The translations under genes and the position numbers were made by a program. A stretch of 44,930 bases of DNA from the NCBI RefSeq assembly GCF_000485595.1, contig NW_014577230.1, forward strand, positions 402,630-447,559. The letters run 5' to 3'. The number at the start of each line of letters is the position of its first letter. Within the stretch, counting starts at the first letter, position 1. Under the pieces are notes generated by a model. That model had not been told where the DNA came from and did no database searches. It worked only from the letters and a program-made list of their open reading frames with translations. The DNA comes from Priapulus caudatus (taxonomy: Eukaryota > Priapulida > Priapulimorpha > Priapulimorphida > Priapulidae). Below, piece after piece: positions 1-11,976 of this stretch.

Positions 1-43
1 TTTACGTACTATCGACTACCATACCCCCCTACCCCCCCACCAC

Positions 44-232
44 CACACACACACACACACGCACACGCACACGCACACGCACACGCACACGCACACACAC
101 GCACACGCACACGCACACGCACACGCACACGCACACGCACACGCACACGCACACGCACACGCACACGCACACGCACACGCACACGCACACGCACACGCAC
201 ACGCACACGCACACACACACACACACACACAC
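44..232. repeat. (CA)n / (CACGCA)n microsatellite
   Basis: A run of CA dinucleotides at each end encloses a highly regular hexamer array in which every third dinucleotide is CG (unit ACGCAC). Alternating purine-pyrimidine DNA of this kind favours the Z form. The hexamer is almost uninterrupted, so it probably expanded recently from a plain (CA)n tract. Open frames here read only Cys-Val or Thr-His type repeats and are not genes. Confidence 0.97.
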
Positions 233-465
233 TATTATATGTGGCTGCCGGACAGTCAGCTCTCCATCAGCTGTGTTTCTAGCAGGAGTGCGAAATGACA
301 CAATATACATGTTACGTTCATGTATCTGCCAGCAGTTGACACGTTCAGCCTCTCGCGGGGCATTCTCGAACTCGAATACAGTTGTGCCCGCATGACAGTT
401 CTCCCAGTCTGCTGGTTATCTGGTCAACATCATACGAACGCCATGATTTCATTACGCCAGCTGCC

Positions 466-594
466 AGAGAGAAAGGAGACAGGAAGAGAGAAGGGGAAAG
501 TACACAGGGGGCGAGAGAGGGGAGGAAGCGAGAAGGGGGGAGTATACAGGGAGCGAGAGAGGGGGAGAAGGGGGAGACTCTAGAAGAGAGAGAT
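466..594. repeat. Purine-rich minisatellite, 42-bp unit, two copies
   Basis: A GA-rich stretch contains two imperfect copies of a unit of about 42 bp, starting near 500 and 542. Each opens with GTAYACAGGG followed by a GCGAGAGAG-type purine run. The plus strand is almost pure purine, so triplex (H-DNA) formation is possible. No gene is supported here. Confidence 0.75.
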
Positions 595-599
595 AGTAC

Positions 600-2520
600 A
601 TGTAAAGTACGATTTTATGCACATTTCACAGTGTAACTGCAGAGAACTCGCGGCTGCCATGCGCCTTCTTTAGTAAGGATAATTGGAACGAGGATATTTG
701 CGGTGAAACGCGCTTCAACACCATAATATTGATTGTAAAAACCACTCTATGGGAGCGCATCATCTGCGTACGTGTGTGTATACACGAGGATATGTAATTT
801 CAAACATTACGGTTCTTTGCTAAGACATGACATGAATGTAAACATTTGCAAGTAATAATGGCCATAAAGCCCATCAGCTAGCTACGAAGCGACAAAACTG
901 TTCATATGTGCATAAACAGCCATGAAGGAGTTACGATAATAAATCCTACTCACAAAATACATTTCTTTAGGCGGGCATTCATAAACGTTTCAAGAGGAGA
1001 TTATAGACGCTGTAATAAAATGCGGATTAAATTGTTTAATATTTACTGTACTTCTCGTTCGGTATCATTACTTCCCAAATAGCTGATTGATCATGTCTGT
1101 AAATGAATATAATATTTGCTTGAGCATATAAGCCCTGAACTCATAAAGACGTCAGCACATAGAACTAGACTGCCACGCACAAAAATCCACTTTCCTTACA
1201 ACAACTTGGGAGTGCAATGACAAAGAAGCTTGGATGCTGACGAGGAACCATCTATTTCGAACCAAACAGCTGGCCACGAACAGAATAAACATATCAGGTA
1301 TAAAATTAATAGCGTACAAAAAGAATGTCCAGCGCTATTTTTGCAAGTAAAGATCCTAAAACAATTACAGAGGTCTGGTTGAAGGTTTCCATATGGCCCG
1401 CTGGGTATCACAACCAAGGAAAAGGCAGTGCAACGGCAGAGGTATATATGTAAGCTACACGCCTGCTGCAGGCAGTACAGTTCTTTTCTAGATGGGGTGA
1501 ATCGACCCATGAAATCAATGCCAGTGATTGTTGGCAAAATGTGCTGTAAATTAGCAGATCTGCAACGCAAATACACATGCTTGCGTATGTGGTGTGTGCT
1601 ACCGTTAGTCCGAGTGGAGAATGTGTGTGTATGTGTGTGTGCGCGCCCGTGCGTTCGTGCGTGTGTGCGTGCTTGTCGTAAACGCACTAGGTGCGTTCGG
1701 TTCAAAAGCTTCTATGTTAGTTTTAATATATAGAGCCCTTTATATAGGTAGAATGTACGTTTCTAATACAATATAATATGTGGGGATTGACTGTAACAGT
1801 AAAGCAAACTATTAGGCCTACTTGCAGTTGCAGTGCGTGGCTGCCTGCATGCGCATGCATGCATGATTTCACCAGTATTAAAAGCCTAAAGTGAATATGG
1901 CGACCCGTGTCATTTCAAATGCAAGGCTTGCTGGCCTGTTTGTCTGTATAAGTTCAGTACGTCTGCCACTACCCCCCAGGACCCCTGTTAATTCTACTTT
2001 GCAGTGAGAAAGATGACATAAAAGCCTATTCAGTAGCACATCCCATGACAAAAAGTACTACCTAAGCTGAAAGCCTTTCTGGCAACATCCATCTCAGTAT
2101 TACATGCTAAAGATAATGCCCCGACTGTGTGCCCATTTGGCACAGCCCTCCCCATCCCTATATGTCTCTTATTCACCAAATTCGTTCTGTGTCTGTGTGC
2201 ATAAAAAATCCTCCCAGCCCCGCCGAGCAGTTGGCCACAACAATTAACTAATTACTCATTATTAACGGCTCCATGGTGCCAGTCAATGAATAGCTAGTTA
2301 GTGAGTTCATGTCACAGGGCAGTAACTAGTAGCCACACCAGACGCCCACTGGGCAGCCAGACAGTGCATTCACGTTCTGGGTCAGCTGGAAGTCTATTCA
2401 GCTGATGGGATAATTGTGGTTATCCAGTGCCAGCGGACAGTGCTGTGGACAGTGGTCTGCCATTGCTGGATGTGTCAAACGGTGGTTCTTCCTTGCTACA
2501 TGCCTGACACTGCATGACTT
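600..2520. other. Non-coding stretch, no gene recognised
   Basis: AT-rich to mixed sequence without a convincing exon. It includes a short GT/GC tract at about 1,622-1,674 and a small GCAT repeat near 1,847-1,866. The longest frame here (minus strand, about 1,196-1,705) runs through the GT tract and shows no domain, so it is treated as chance. If the minus-strand gene at 3.1-4.9 kb continues, this would be its downstream intron or 3' flank. Confidence 0.5.
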
Positions 2521-2606
2521 CTAGCAAGTCTGGTGTGGACTAGCTGGAATTACTTGCTTTCTCTCCCAGACCCAGGACCTCCCACCTTCCGCAACCTTTG
2601 CACATT
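2521..2606 (-). CDS. Possible terminal exon of the signal-peptide gene
   Basis: On the minus strand a strong acceptor (pyrimidine tract CCTTCTTCCCCATCCCAG, ending at 2,607) precedes a short frame that reads to a TAG at 2,523-2,521. The frame fits the phase-1 end of the exon at 3,142-3,230: two bases complete a Glu codon, followed by 27 residues beginning CAKVAEGGRSWVWERKQ. The joined product would be a secreted peptide of about 57 residues. No family is recognised. An internal GTAATT could serve as a donor, so the exon might also be internal. The support is only the splice signal and the matching phase. Confidence 0.2.
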
Positions 2607-3141
2607 CTGGGATGGGGAAGAAGGATGATGCGACTTTGACAGAAACCAATCCACACGCGAGTAAAAACGTTTATATATATAAATAGGCACTAAGCTAAAG
2701 TTTATAATATTATTTTGCCACATCAGTTCTCGCTGGCCACATGTTCAGTACTTTCTATGAGAAATTTGCCCGGCAGCTAAATTGTGCTGTATTAGAAGTG
2801 TACAGCGATATAATGTCCTTTTTATTACAACTAGTTTCAATCTGCTGCCCCCGGAGTGACTGACAGACCTGGACCTCATTATAACTCTGAACTGTACAGT
2901 TGGTTTTCTATCTACAAGGACCGAATAGGGAGTTTTCAGAACTGCAAAGTATCAAAAGTGTTCGTCATTGCCAAAATTAAAATTCAAGATGCCTACTTAC
3001 TTGCCAGCACTTCACACATGTGTGTGTGTGCCTCTCCTACATAACACTCGTGCTCATTGATTTGTTGCGTTTTGGGCGTGACATTCTAGTATCTTGCTAT
3101 TTGGTTCAGATGATACAAAAACTAGGAAAATAATGACTTAC
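2607..3141 (-). other. Putative intron or 3' flank
   Basis: This lies between the well-supported donor at 3,141 and the candidate acceptor at 2,607. It is mostly AT-rich. A second donor-like site (CAA followed by GTAAGT on the minus strand) occurs near 2,997 without a matching upstream exon. The plus-strand frame at 2,856-3,044 has no recognisable feature. Confidence 0.3.
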
Positions 3142-3230
3142 CTCCGATTCCTCCATACACTGCTCCCTGCAGGCAAGTGATGATCAGAATTGTAGTAAAT
3201 ACACCAGGCCAATTTGTGCCCATGGTCATT
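3142..3230 (-). CDS. Signal-peptide exon of a secreted or membrane protein
   Basis: This is the best protein-coding evidence in the window. Read on the minus strand, the acceptor TTTTATTTTCAG is followed directly by A-ATG, and the exon ends at a near-consensus donor, G followed by GTAAGTC. The ATG at 3,229-3,227 opens 29 codons plus one base, so the intron is phase 1. The peptide starts MTMGTNWPGV, continues into a hydrophobic core FTTILIITCLQGAV, then YGGIG, which is the layout of an N-terminal signal peptide with possible cleavage around the small residues after the core. A second in-frame ATG lies two codons on. A phase-1 junction just after the signal peptide is common in genes for extracellular modular proteins. 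The mature part is not securely identified, so the product cannot be named. The upstream partner is probably the untranslated exon at 4,760-4,945. Confidence 0.6.
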
Positions 3231-4759
3231 CTGAAAATAAAACCAGACACATTTAATAAGGCGATTCAACTGTACAGTGTGCATAATATGAAAGATTTAA
3301 AGTAATATAGTACACACACGCACGCATATATATATAATACTATATATATACATTAATTTACACATTTTATATTATGCATCACATTTTTAGTCATTTGATA
3401 TAAAAAAAAACAATTCAAACGTAATAACATTTTAAGCCTTTTATACAACATATAGAATTTACCATGTATTTTCGGGAGATAATAAAAGGAATTTGTACTT
3501 ATTCCCACATGATTCATAATATTATCAAACTCCTACTACTCTAGTAGTAATATCTTTGATATTATATAATATAAACAATAGTATATAAGATGGAGAATAA
3601 TAAACACATATATTATTCTACATGAAACATAACATAATAATTATTGTATCTATTCAACATGTTTATACGTACCTAGTTAGGTTGCACGAGATAATATAGA
3701 TACATGCACTGAGCTTTGAATTTTTTAATATGTCATGCAAAACATTTTAGATCACTATTAAACCATGACATTACAATATTAAGATATATATATATATATT
3801 TAAACATATTAAAAAATCAGATGATCTGGCTACAAAAGCATGTTATTTTAAAAACATACTACAACTATAAAGTGATGTATTTTTGGTACCGTGAATATAA
3901 ATATGGCAGCTGCTATTGAAAACACAAGCTAAGCATACTTATATCATACTTGATGAGAGAAATTAAGCTATGTACGTATTCAACAACACATGCACAATCA
4001 CACGCTTGGTCCCACACACGCACGCACGCACGCACGCACACAGAATATAAACATAAGATAAACGAGAAAGACTTGCACTGCAGTCGTGCAGTAAAACATG
4101 TTCCCGTCAGTTAGTGCCCACGACAGAAATGTAAATAGTTTACACCGCAGCTTGCATGCATGTAGATGCGATATCAAATTCACGTTGACATTTGATTCTG
4201 TCTGGTAGTGGTAGCCTTCTTGCTAAATATCTGGTTTGGACAAAGAACTACTCATGGGGCTATCAATATCATTATTTTAAATAATAAAATCGAGCACTTT
4301 GGTCCCATAATCAGATACTTCGTATATATCTAATTTAAGCGTACAAATTAAGAATGATATGTATTTATAATTTATAGTTTATAATTTATAGAATATAGGT
4401 AATATTGTATCACAAAGAAATATTACTTAGGTTAACTAGTAATACTAGGTACCGTATTATGTATACCACGTATGTTTAATACCATAAAATTATATTCCTA
4501 ACCTATCCCCAACCATTGCATGATTAACCTTAATCTGCATGATAGAAGTGATGACAATTATAACAATTAGATTATTAAATATTGGCTATATTACTAGTAC
4601 GCCATAGTAATATGGTAGGTTGAATTGTGGTAGCTAACACTGATCAGGGACTGATGGTGATGCGCGCACGCGCGCTCAATCGACCCTCCGTCTAGATACG
4701 CAAACAACATACGTCTGCCGCGTGATGCTGATCACCCCTCCATAAACACCTAGCTTTAC
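3231..4759 (-). other. Putative first intron (about 1.5 kb)
   Basis: AT-rich sequence bounded on the minus strand by a GTAAAG donor after CCGCAG (4,759) and the TTTTATTTTCAG acceptor (3,231). It holds a (CACG)n tract near 4,012-4,041, TA-rich patches near 3,330-3,350 and 3,786-3,800, and a tandem pair of an AT-rich 14-mer near 4,366-4,392. No coding frame is supported inside it. Confidence 0.4.
4012..4041. repeat. (CACG)n tetranucleotide repeat
   Basis: About five to six CACG units flanked by CACA. It lies in the putative first intron of the minus-strand gene. Confidence 0.85.
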
Positions 4760-4945
4760 CTGCGGTTTGTAGCAAATCCACTCTCTCAGGCACGATCTCC
4801 GTCTCCCAACGGCACCTCAAGTATTCCACATAGTTAATACACCAGCACAGAGGTAGAAACGCGCGTAGTTAAACTCTTCTAAAGTTGCTGTCAACAGACC
4901 TACTGTACAACCTCGTACGGTACCTAGCACAGCTACATGCGAACT
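4760..4945 (-). other. Putative 5' untranslated first exon with Inr
   Basis: On the minus strand a TCAGTT initiator (matching the metazoan TCAGTY consensus) puts a possible start site at about 4,945. The exon would end at CCGCAG, followed by GTAAAG, at 4,760. The stretch has only minimal upstream frames: an ATG followed at once by TAG, and a four-codon frame MWNT. That fits a 5' UTR leading to the ATG in the next exon. The GC-rich sequence just upstream has no TATA box in the expected place. This is inference from motifs only; transcript data would decide it. Confidence 0.35.
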
Positions 4946-5060
4946 GAGCGCGCTTCGTTGCCGCGCTGCTTAGCTAGCTAGCTAGCGAGCCAGCGGCGAC
5001 ACCCCGCGGTGATCCATTGAAACTATTCCATTGACACACGATCGCACCCACGCCCATGCC
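4946..5060 (-). promoter_or_regulatory. Probable promoter region of the signal-peptide gene
   Basis: A GC-rich patch upstream of the Inr-like site contains GCGCGC, CCGCGG and a self-complementary run of TAGC units (about 4,971-4,986). It stands out from the AT-rich DNA on both sides. The direction is assigned only because the exon signals downstream are on the minus strand. Confidence 0.3.
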
Positions 5061-5463
5061 ATCGCACCAGCCATTCAACTTATTGACGTGTTCAAATCCG
5101 TGGATTATTTTCGTCTAGAATGGCTCTTACGCACTTTATTATTCTCTGACAATGGGATCCGCTAATGTCAGACGAAATTAGCCATTTGGTTCGCGCGGGA
5201 GAACGGATAGTTGTTCGAAGGATTTTGATCACCAACCGTGATCACCACATGTATCGATAGTCGGTGCCGGCTCACGCGCACAGCAGTACATCAGCATGAT
5301 ATAAGACACCTCATATATAGATGGGTTCTTACGTAGTAAGCTCCATTCTTCAGAGAAGCTGATTCTTAAATGAATTTTTTTAGCGTTTTGAGGCATTCGT
5401 ATAGATTTCGAAATACTGTATAATCATGATGAAGATTGAGTGGGTTTCAGCTTCATTGATGAG

Positions 5464-5650
5464 ATAGAAAAGAGGGAGAGAGCGCGCGAGTGGGGAAGAG
5501 ATAGCAAGAAAGAGAGAGAGGGAGAGAGAGAGGAAGCGAGAAAAGGAAGAGAGAGGAAGAGAAAGGAAAAGAGAGGAAGAGAGAGAGAGCGAGAGAGAGA
5601 GGAGGGGAAGTAAGATTAGGGACGCGAGGGAGAGAGGACAAGCGAGAAAG
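5464..5650. repeat. Imperfect (GA)n tract
   Basis: GAGAGA with GGAA interruptions over about 185 bp, purine on the plus strand. The minus-strand frame here reads Ser-Leu repeats only. Confidence 0.9.
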
Positions 5651-6379
5651 ATAAATTATCTCTAAAACTCAATGGTTACTAGATTGATTGATAGGAGATT
5701 GCACAACTTTATTCACCCACTGGACGAGCATAACGTAACATTGTATGGATAGGCGCACGTTTTGCCTACAGTAAAACAGACATAAACACATTATTATAAT
5801 TAGATAAAGTAGAGTATAATTATATTTATTGCAGCACTTAGTTTAGAGGAAACTACCATGAGCTTTTTAGTCTGATGACACGTTGTGAGCTAACCAAATG
5901 TAGATAAAATCCATTTGCAGTTGCGTGTTCCCTATAACATATTCTCTGGTTATTTATTGCTGTTACAAACATCTTTTTGAAAATATTACCTTGCAATTTC
6001 AAATATTTATCTTAATTTAATGTCTTAATAATAATTTTTAAATTCACACTAGAGATGACGTTTGGGGATAATTCGACAACGCGCACAAAATTGTATTTAC
6101 TATAAGCCCTGACAATCATTTTGACATTAGCAAATTGTTGCATCATAAGTCAGTCATGTGATTCACTGGACGAGCGTGTACCGCATAAGCTGATTTACTC
6201 GAGTATCCGGCAGTTACATGCCGCCTGAAACTACAAACTGCAATAAATTTGCTTGGTGGCCTGATAACTACGTGGCCGAAAATGCGACTAAAATAACTTC
6301 AAAGGCGAACATATGTAAAGTATATGAAAGACCATAGAGAGGAGGAGGTAGAAACTTAAAGCGAATGACAGAGGGGTTG
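5651..6379. other. AT-rich stretch, nothing recognised
   Basis: There is no exon-like frame, RNA gene or repeat family that can be supported between the two GA tracts. Confidence 0.5.
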
Positions 6380-6606
<227 letters not shown>

Positions 6607-6945
6607 CAGTGAATGAGAAAGGGGAAGAGGGAATGTATTAATGTGTGAATATATGGGGATAATGTGTGCATGTGTGTTTGTGCGCGCGCGCGTGCGTCCG
6701 TTAATTCGACGGAGTGAGACACAGAAAGCGGATAAGAGGAGTGAGAGAGCGCGCACGAGAAAGAGTTGGAGAGCAAGGATACGCTTCAATTAGCCATGGT
6801 TTAAACTGGGTTATAGCTTTATGCATGTGTAATGAAGCTTATAGAAGCAGTAAGCTAACAGGTTGGTTGTAAGAGGTATATAACAGTAGATGTTCTCTGG
6901 CACATTAACATCTGCAAAAAAAACACATCAAGGGTCTATCGGAAA

Positions 6946-7257
6946 ATGCGCGATATTGCTGACACTTGCAGATGGTGCCAAAAGGCATCCACGTCAAAAT
7001 ACAAGCACTTTTTCATGAAATCGGAGCCCATGTGGACAAGCAATTTGGCAAATGAGGAACAGATTGGTGCGGGGTTATGTTTCCCTAAAAAAACATGGCC
7101 GAATAACAGTAGCAGGGTTCACGCTGTAAAGCCTCTAGGGATGAAGTATAGCATGATTACTACAAACAGAGGTAGTAGTACGGGAGCTGATGAGACGAAG
7201 GGCTGTGGTCAGCAAATTAGATTACACAGCGATTCATTCAACATCCAACGATCATAG
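6946..7257 (+). CDS. Unassigned 103-codon open frame
   Basis: An ATG-to-TAG frame outside simple repeats, beginning MRDIADTCRWCQKASTSKYK. It includes a CRWCQK patch, but there is no second Cys pair that would make a zinc-binding motif. There is no hydrophobic segment, no recognised domain and no clear splice sites. A lone frame of this length is compatible with chance in an AT-rich animal genome. It is listed because it is free of low complexity and ends 25 bp before a striking palindrome, so it could be the relic of a mobile element. Confidence 0.12.
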   Translation: MRDIADTCRWCQKASTSKYKHFFMKSEPMWTSNLANEEQIGAGLCFPKKTWPNNSSRVHAVKPLGMKYSMITTNRGSSTGADETKGCGQQIRLHSDSFNIQRS

Positions 7258-7281
7258 TTAGATGGTAACATGTACCCGACT

Positions 7282-7320
7282 TTGGAGTAATCACTCTGAC
7301 AGTCAGAATGATTACTCCAA
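7282..7320. repeat. 39-bp near-perfect palindrome
   Basis: Arms TTGGAGTAATCA and TGATTACTCCAA (12 bp each) enclose a second inverted pair TCTGAC/GTCAGA around a single central base. Only one base pair in the stem is mismatched. It could extrude as a cruciform or fold as a hairpin in RNA. It may be a transposon terminus, a bidirectional protein site or a small palindromic insertion. No function is visible. Confidence 0.85.
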
Positions 7321-7339
7321 GATCCGACCTAGGTGTTCA

Positions 7340-7460
7340 TCCCATGTGCTTAGCGTTCAGTGGTAAAGTAGTCACGGACCACAAACCGTGTTATTATGAT
7401 GCATATCCAACCTTTCTTCCAAGTATCCGCAGAGGCATTGCGTTCGATTTTCAGCGGCTA
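7340..7460 (+). other. Weak tRNA-like or SINE-like segment
   Basis: A box-A-like string (TAGCGTTCAGTGG, one base longer than consensus) near 7,351 is followed by a 5-bp stem CACGG/CCGTG around an 8-base loop. A box-B-like GCGTTCGATTTTC lies near 7,440. The boxes are too far apart for an ordinary tRNA and the acceptor stem is missing. At best this is a degenerate tRNA-derived SINE head. Confidence 0.12.
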
Positions 7461-9200
7461 CTAATATAAATTATGAATACAGCCTACTAGCGCGACACGA
7501 CTCCCCATAGTCCACGCTCGCACTACGCTCTGCTGGAAGATAAAGATCATATGCGGATTGAAAAAAACATTTTGCAAACATTCAAATGAGCTCGAGTGAT
7601 AGGGTTAATTTTCATAACAAAACACGCATGATTTAGATTCCAGTATAGAAGTGACGTTATCTGCATAACAACAACTGTCTTCATCCACCTCCCATATAGT
7701 CCAACTCTAGGATGCTTGTATCAACAAAACACATAGCTGGAGCTTATTTCAGATCGTTATTCGCCCACAGATAGCATGAAAAGCCGCTAATCTGTCAGGC
7801 GGGCGGGGAATATACATCGTCCGATTTCATTTGCATTTAGAAATCAGCGCCGCCAATAATCTAGACAGATGCTGAAAAACCAATCGGTCGTGTTTTTCCG
7901 CGATCGCGCGTGTGCGATGCAGAGCCTAGCGACAGACTTACGTCGCAGTGGCTCCACGAATCTACATCTCGGTATGTTAGTTTAGGCCAAAGTTAGGCTG
8001 CGCCAGAGAAGTCGGCCGTCTTTGTCGGCAAATGGAAAGTGTTATCGCGCGGACTGCATGCTTTCTTCTATACGGCGCGTTTTTTCTTAGAACAAACAAA
8101 GATGCGTAAAACCCGTTCGCGCGCATATTTTGCACGTGACGTAATGTACGTTGAATTTAATAGAATAGAAATTTTCAACCTGCATTAAAAGCGAGGCCGG
8201 TGCATATTTTTCTTTGCGAGATAGTTTCGTCACAAAACTGACGTTTTCCATTAGTTTTGTACGACGTCAAGTCAGCTAGGCACTTGTAGTTTACTGCAAG
8301 GCGATTATCTATTATAGAATTTAGCATCGAAATAAAACGACATTAACATAATAGCACAAGGAAAATAAATGCCTTTACAGATAACAGACCCGCACAAAAC
8401 TTCAAGGCATTTGGTTTTAGAATTATTCTAGGGAATTTTGTGAATGTCACTTAACGACAATGACATGTTACAAAACTAGCTGTTGCAAGCGTTCAATTGC
8501 AAAACATTTTATGGTTAGAAAGCACGTCATGTTATTCTGTACGTCTTCCAATATAAGATCCAAAGGAATTTTGTGTATATATGTTGTAGGTTAAAATTCC
8601 AGGATACCGACTCTATATAGATGTGAGAATATCGGGAAATAATAAACAAGATATTGTGTTTTATCTACTCTAGACAATAAGCATATATTCTTGATTCCAT
8701 AACAAACATTATCCCATAAGCAGGTCTACAAAACAATTAAGATTAAATTGGAATATACGGCAAAATTTAATGAAAAGGTCAGCCTATAATATAATACCTA
8801 GCCATTAACCACTATGTTAACATAAAAAATATTTGTAAAATATCCCATTCACACCGCTTTTAATATAACACTAAATATTTATAGTTGACTGTGCCTAAAA
8901 AAATACTTTCAGAGTAGAAATCTTTTCAACAAAAATTCTATGAAAAGTGATCGAAAAAACGTTTTCAAAATATTGACTGTGATAAAAAAAATTATTAATT
9001 AAATTTCGGCATTAACGAAGTTGCTGACACGAAGCACGGGGTCATCGGCTTTATTTTACGAGCGTATTTTACATTTTTTTGCAACGTGAGAACAACCGGT
9101 GCACGTATAATCGGCTAGTTTACTGAGTTTGCGTCCTTACTAAATTTTATTTCACTAACGCCAACATCACGGTCTGCTGCTCAATTCAAGTCCCGCGCCG
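7461..9200. other. Intergenic stretch with a small CpG-rich island
   Basis: Around 7,780-8,130 the sequence is CpG-rich and contains an octamer ATTTGCAT (about 7,829-7,836). On the minus strand it has a donor-like CGAC followed by GTAAGT near 7,943, so it may be a promoter or first-exon area. The remainder (8,150-9,200) is AT-rich without recognisable features. Confidence 0.3.
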
Positions 9201-10500
9201 AAATTCGCTTGTCTGCACCGCCTGCTCGCGCGAGTATATGCACAGAGCCTGACTGCCGGATTAGATCCACTAAGCCTCCGTGCACACACCGCATCCAACC
9301 TCTAGTCGGACACACCACGCAGGTGCGACGCTGCAGCAGCGACTTTCAGCTGCTGTCCACGCATTTTTTTGAAACAGCGCCGTCAAAAAACGACAATCGC
9401 CGCTCCGCTGGAGAGACGGACGTCGTCTCGCTAGCCTTTGTTCAACGCGGAAATTTGATTTCGCCGCCCTTATTCGCTCAAATCCTTGTTATTAAAATGC
9501 GCCTCATTGAATACCTTGCGGCCGCCATCCGCGGGTTTAAGGTCGGCTGGCTGCGTGCGGCATAGTAAAAGCCGGAGTTACCATCGCATGGTCGTCACTC
9601 CGACTGCATCAATTCCCCTCGGCGCTTCCCCGGCAATTATTTGTCATATAATGTATAGCCTCGGCACAGCAGCGCCGCGCCACGATGCGGGCACGCGCGC
9701 GTGACTCATGCCAGCGGGGCCGCCCTTGCGAGTCAACTTGATGAAATTATTATCAATAAGTAATCACGGCTAAGTCGTTCGGCTGTCCTCTCGGGCAAAA
9801 CGCGCATAGCTACTGTCAGTATAGCGGAATGCGACGATCGCCACTCGCTTTTTCCCTCGGCCCATTTCGCGCCCAATTTCATTTTGATTACAACAAGGGC
9901 CGTGCGTTACAGCGCGTGCATGCGTCAACGTGCGAGCGCGTGACGTCCGTGGTACATCTCACGCGTGATCCCGTACGCGTGAGTACTACTCTATCGTGTA
10001 ACATGAGTTGGGGTGAACGGCCACTGGCGTACATCCCCCTTGACGAGTCATATGCCATACGCTTACGCGCTAGGGTACTATTTAGGATACTTTGTTATAC
10101 ATACAAAATTGGTGAAAACCGCGAGCCTAATTGGGATTTCGAAAACCAAGACATAAGGCAACACACTGTTCCTACTGAACCGTACTACTGAATCCATGTA
10201 AAACTTGCGCGGAGCACTCGATTTCGCTTTGATTTCTCACAACTCGTTCCACATTCTTACGCGAGGACCACCGATGATATTCGAGTCTACTGGTGGTGCC
10301 TTGCAGCACGCGTACGACTCGGTGCACATGTTTGCGAACACTGCCCGCGATTTCCAACACGTACCTTATCGCAGGGCTTCTGCCGAGAACAGATTGGCAG
10401 AGTAAAAACAAACTGGAGCTGTTTAGATGAGCAACGAAAGTCAAGCCGTATGTTTCGCGCAGTTAAGAAAACAGGCAGCAACGACGTGGCGTAGCGTTGG
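9200..10500. other. CpG-rich segment
   Basis: CG dinucleotides are far denser here than in the AT-rich DNA to the left. Several frames are open on both strands, which is expected from the composition. It may be a promoter or exon-bearing CpG island. No core promoter motif pairs convincingly with a start site. Confidence 0.4.
9829..9978 (+). CDS. Candidate first coding exon in a CpG-rich region
   Basis: An ATG with purine at -3 opens exactly 50 codons (starting MRRSPLAFSLGPFRAQFHFD) up to a GTGAGT donor at 9,979, phase 0. The surrounding 9.2-10.5 kb is CpG-rich, as at many animal gene starts. The nearest good plus-strand acceptor in a compatible phase is at 10,668. No domain is recognised, and CpG-rich DNA has few stops by chance, so this is weak. 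Confidence 0.17.
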
Positions 10501-10668
10501 CGAAACAGTCGGGAAGCTTATGGTAACAAGTAGACAAATATTACCCGAGCGCTATAACATATTTTGTTTTCGGACTTGGCCGCAATTTATTTAACCCAAC
10601 CGTCATGCCACCGATTCCAATATTATATTTCTGTTGGCTTTCTTAAACGATCTGTTTTCAGTTTGCAG

Positions 10669-10770
10669 GATTCGTATACACGGCGCACCCAGTCAGTCAC
10701 GAGGCGACCATCGGCTTCCTACCCTGCTGACAAGGAAGGAAACTGCCTCGAGATGAATCATCAGCACTAG
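10669..10770 (+). CDS. Candidate terminal exon
   Basis: A pyrimidine-rich stretch with TCTGTTTTCAGTTTGCAG forms a good acceptor ending at 10,668. A 33-codon frame follows (starting DSYTRRTQSV, ending in NHQH) and stops at TAG. It is phase-compatible with the candidate exon at 9,829-9,978, giving an 83-residue product with no recognised domain. Other frames are partly open too, so coding status is doubtful. Confidence 0.15.
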   Translation, partial: DSYTRRTQSVTRRPSASYPADKEGNCLEMNHQH

Positions 10771-10805
10771 CTGCGTGGCTAATATCTGAAGATACAGGCA
10801 GACAC

Positions 10806-11205
<400 letters not shown>

Positions 11206-11313
11206 GGAAAAAGACTGCATGTAGGAGAGGGAAGTCGGACCGTAGCAGTCGCGGCTGCTGTTCCATGTCAGTGCCACCGATAAACGGCTCATCCGCCATC
11301 TCACCTCTGCAAT

Positions 11314-11376
11314 ACGCACGCGCGCGCACACACACAGCACACACACCACACACACACCACACACACACACAACACA

Positions 11377-11419
<43 letters not shown>
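11314..11419. repeat. (CA)n microsatellite with CG start
   Basis: It begins ACGCACGCGCGCGCACAC and continues as CA repeats with CAC-AC slips to 11,419. It lies about 110 bp after the GA tract. Confidence 0.95.
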
Positions 11420-11420
<1 letters not shown>

Positions 11421-11811
11421 CAATGACGTAGCGGCAGAAGAATCCCACTCAGCGCTAGTCACTTAATTCGTACTTTCAACTGTGATAACAAACCGCTAGC
11501 CAAGTCTACCGTAAGCCGATACTAGTTATTCTCTCTGAACATATAGCAAGAGTTACCACGTTTCTGCCGGAGCTGCCACCGGTTGCAGATGTAATGGCCG
11601 AGTATTTACGCGCACGAATATATGACATAAGTAAGTACTATATAAGTGATATAAGTAAGTATAGTATACCATTATACCCATAAGTAAGTATACCCGTATT
11701 TTAGGCAATGCCGAGGCATATAACTAGCTAGCGTCGTAGTCGGCTTTACCCCTAGTACGCATTTACCCCTTCCTCACCAGCGTCCCAACTCTCCCGTCAG
11801 CATCCCGCGAA
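11420..11811. other. Spacer between microsatellites
   Basis: Unique sequence with a small tandem patch of ATAAGTAAGTAT-type units near 11,626-11,690. No gene or RNA is recognised. Confidence 0.4.
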
Positions 11812-11976
11812 ACGTCTCTCTATTTCTCGCTCGCTATTTCTTTCTCTCTCTCTCTCTCTCTCTCCCCTCTGTCTCTCTCTCTCCCGCTGTCTCTCTCTCC
11901 CTCCCTCTCTATCTCTCTCTCCCTCTCTCTCTCTCTCTCACTGTCTCCATCTCTCTCTGTCTCCCTCTCTCTTTCT
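11812..11976. repeat. (CT)n tract
   Basis: CTCTCT with CCC and TTT interruptions, pyrimidine on the plus strand. It is opposite in strand sense to the GA tracts on either side. Confidence 0.93.

Noticed and set aside
1196-1705. 169-residue minus-strand frame near the signal-peptide gene
   Set aside because: Its N-terminal part is GT-tract translation, and the rest has no domain or flanking splice signal consistent with the upstream phase-1 exon.
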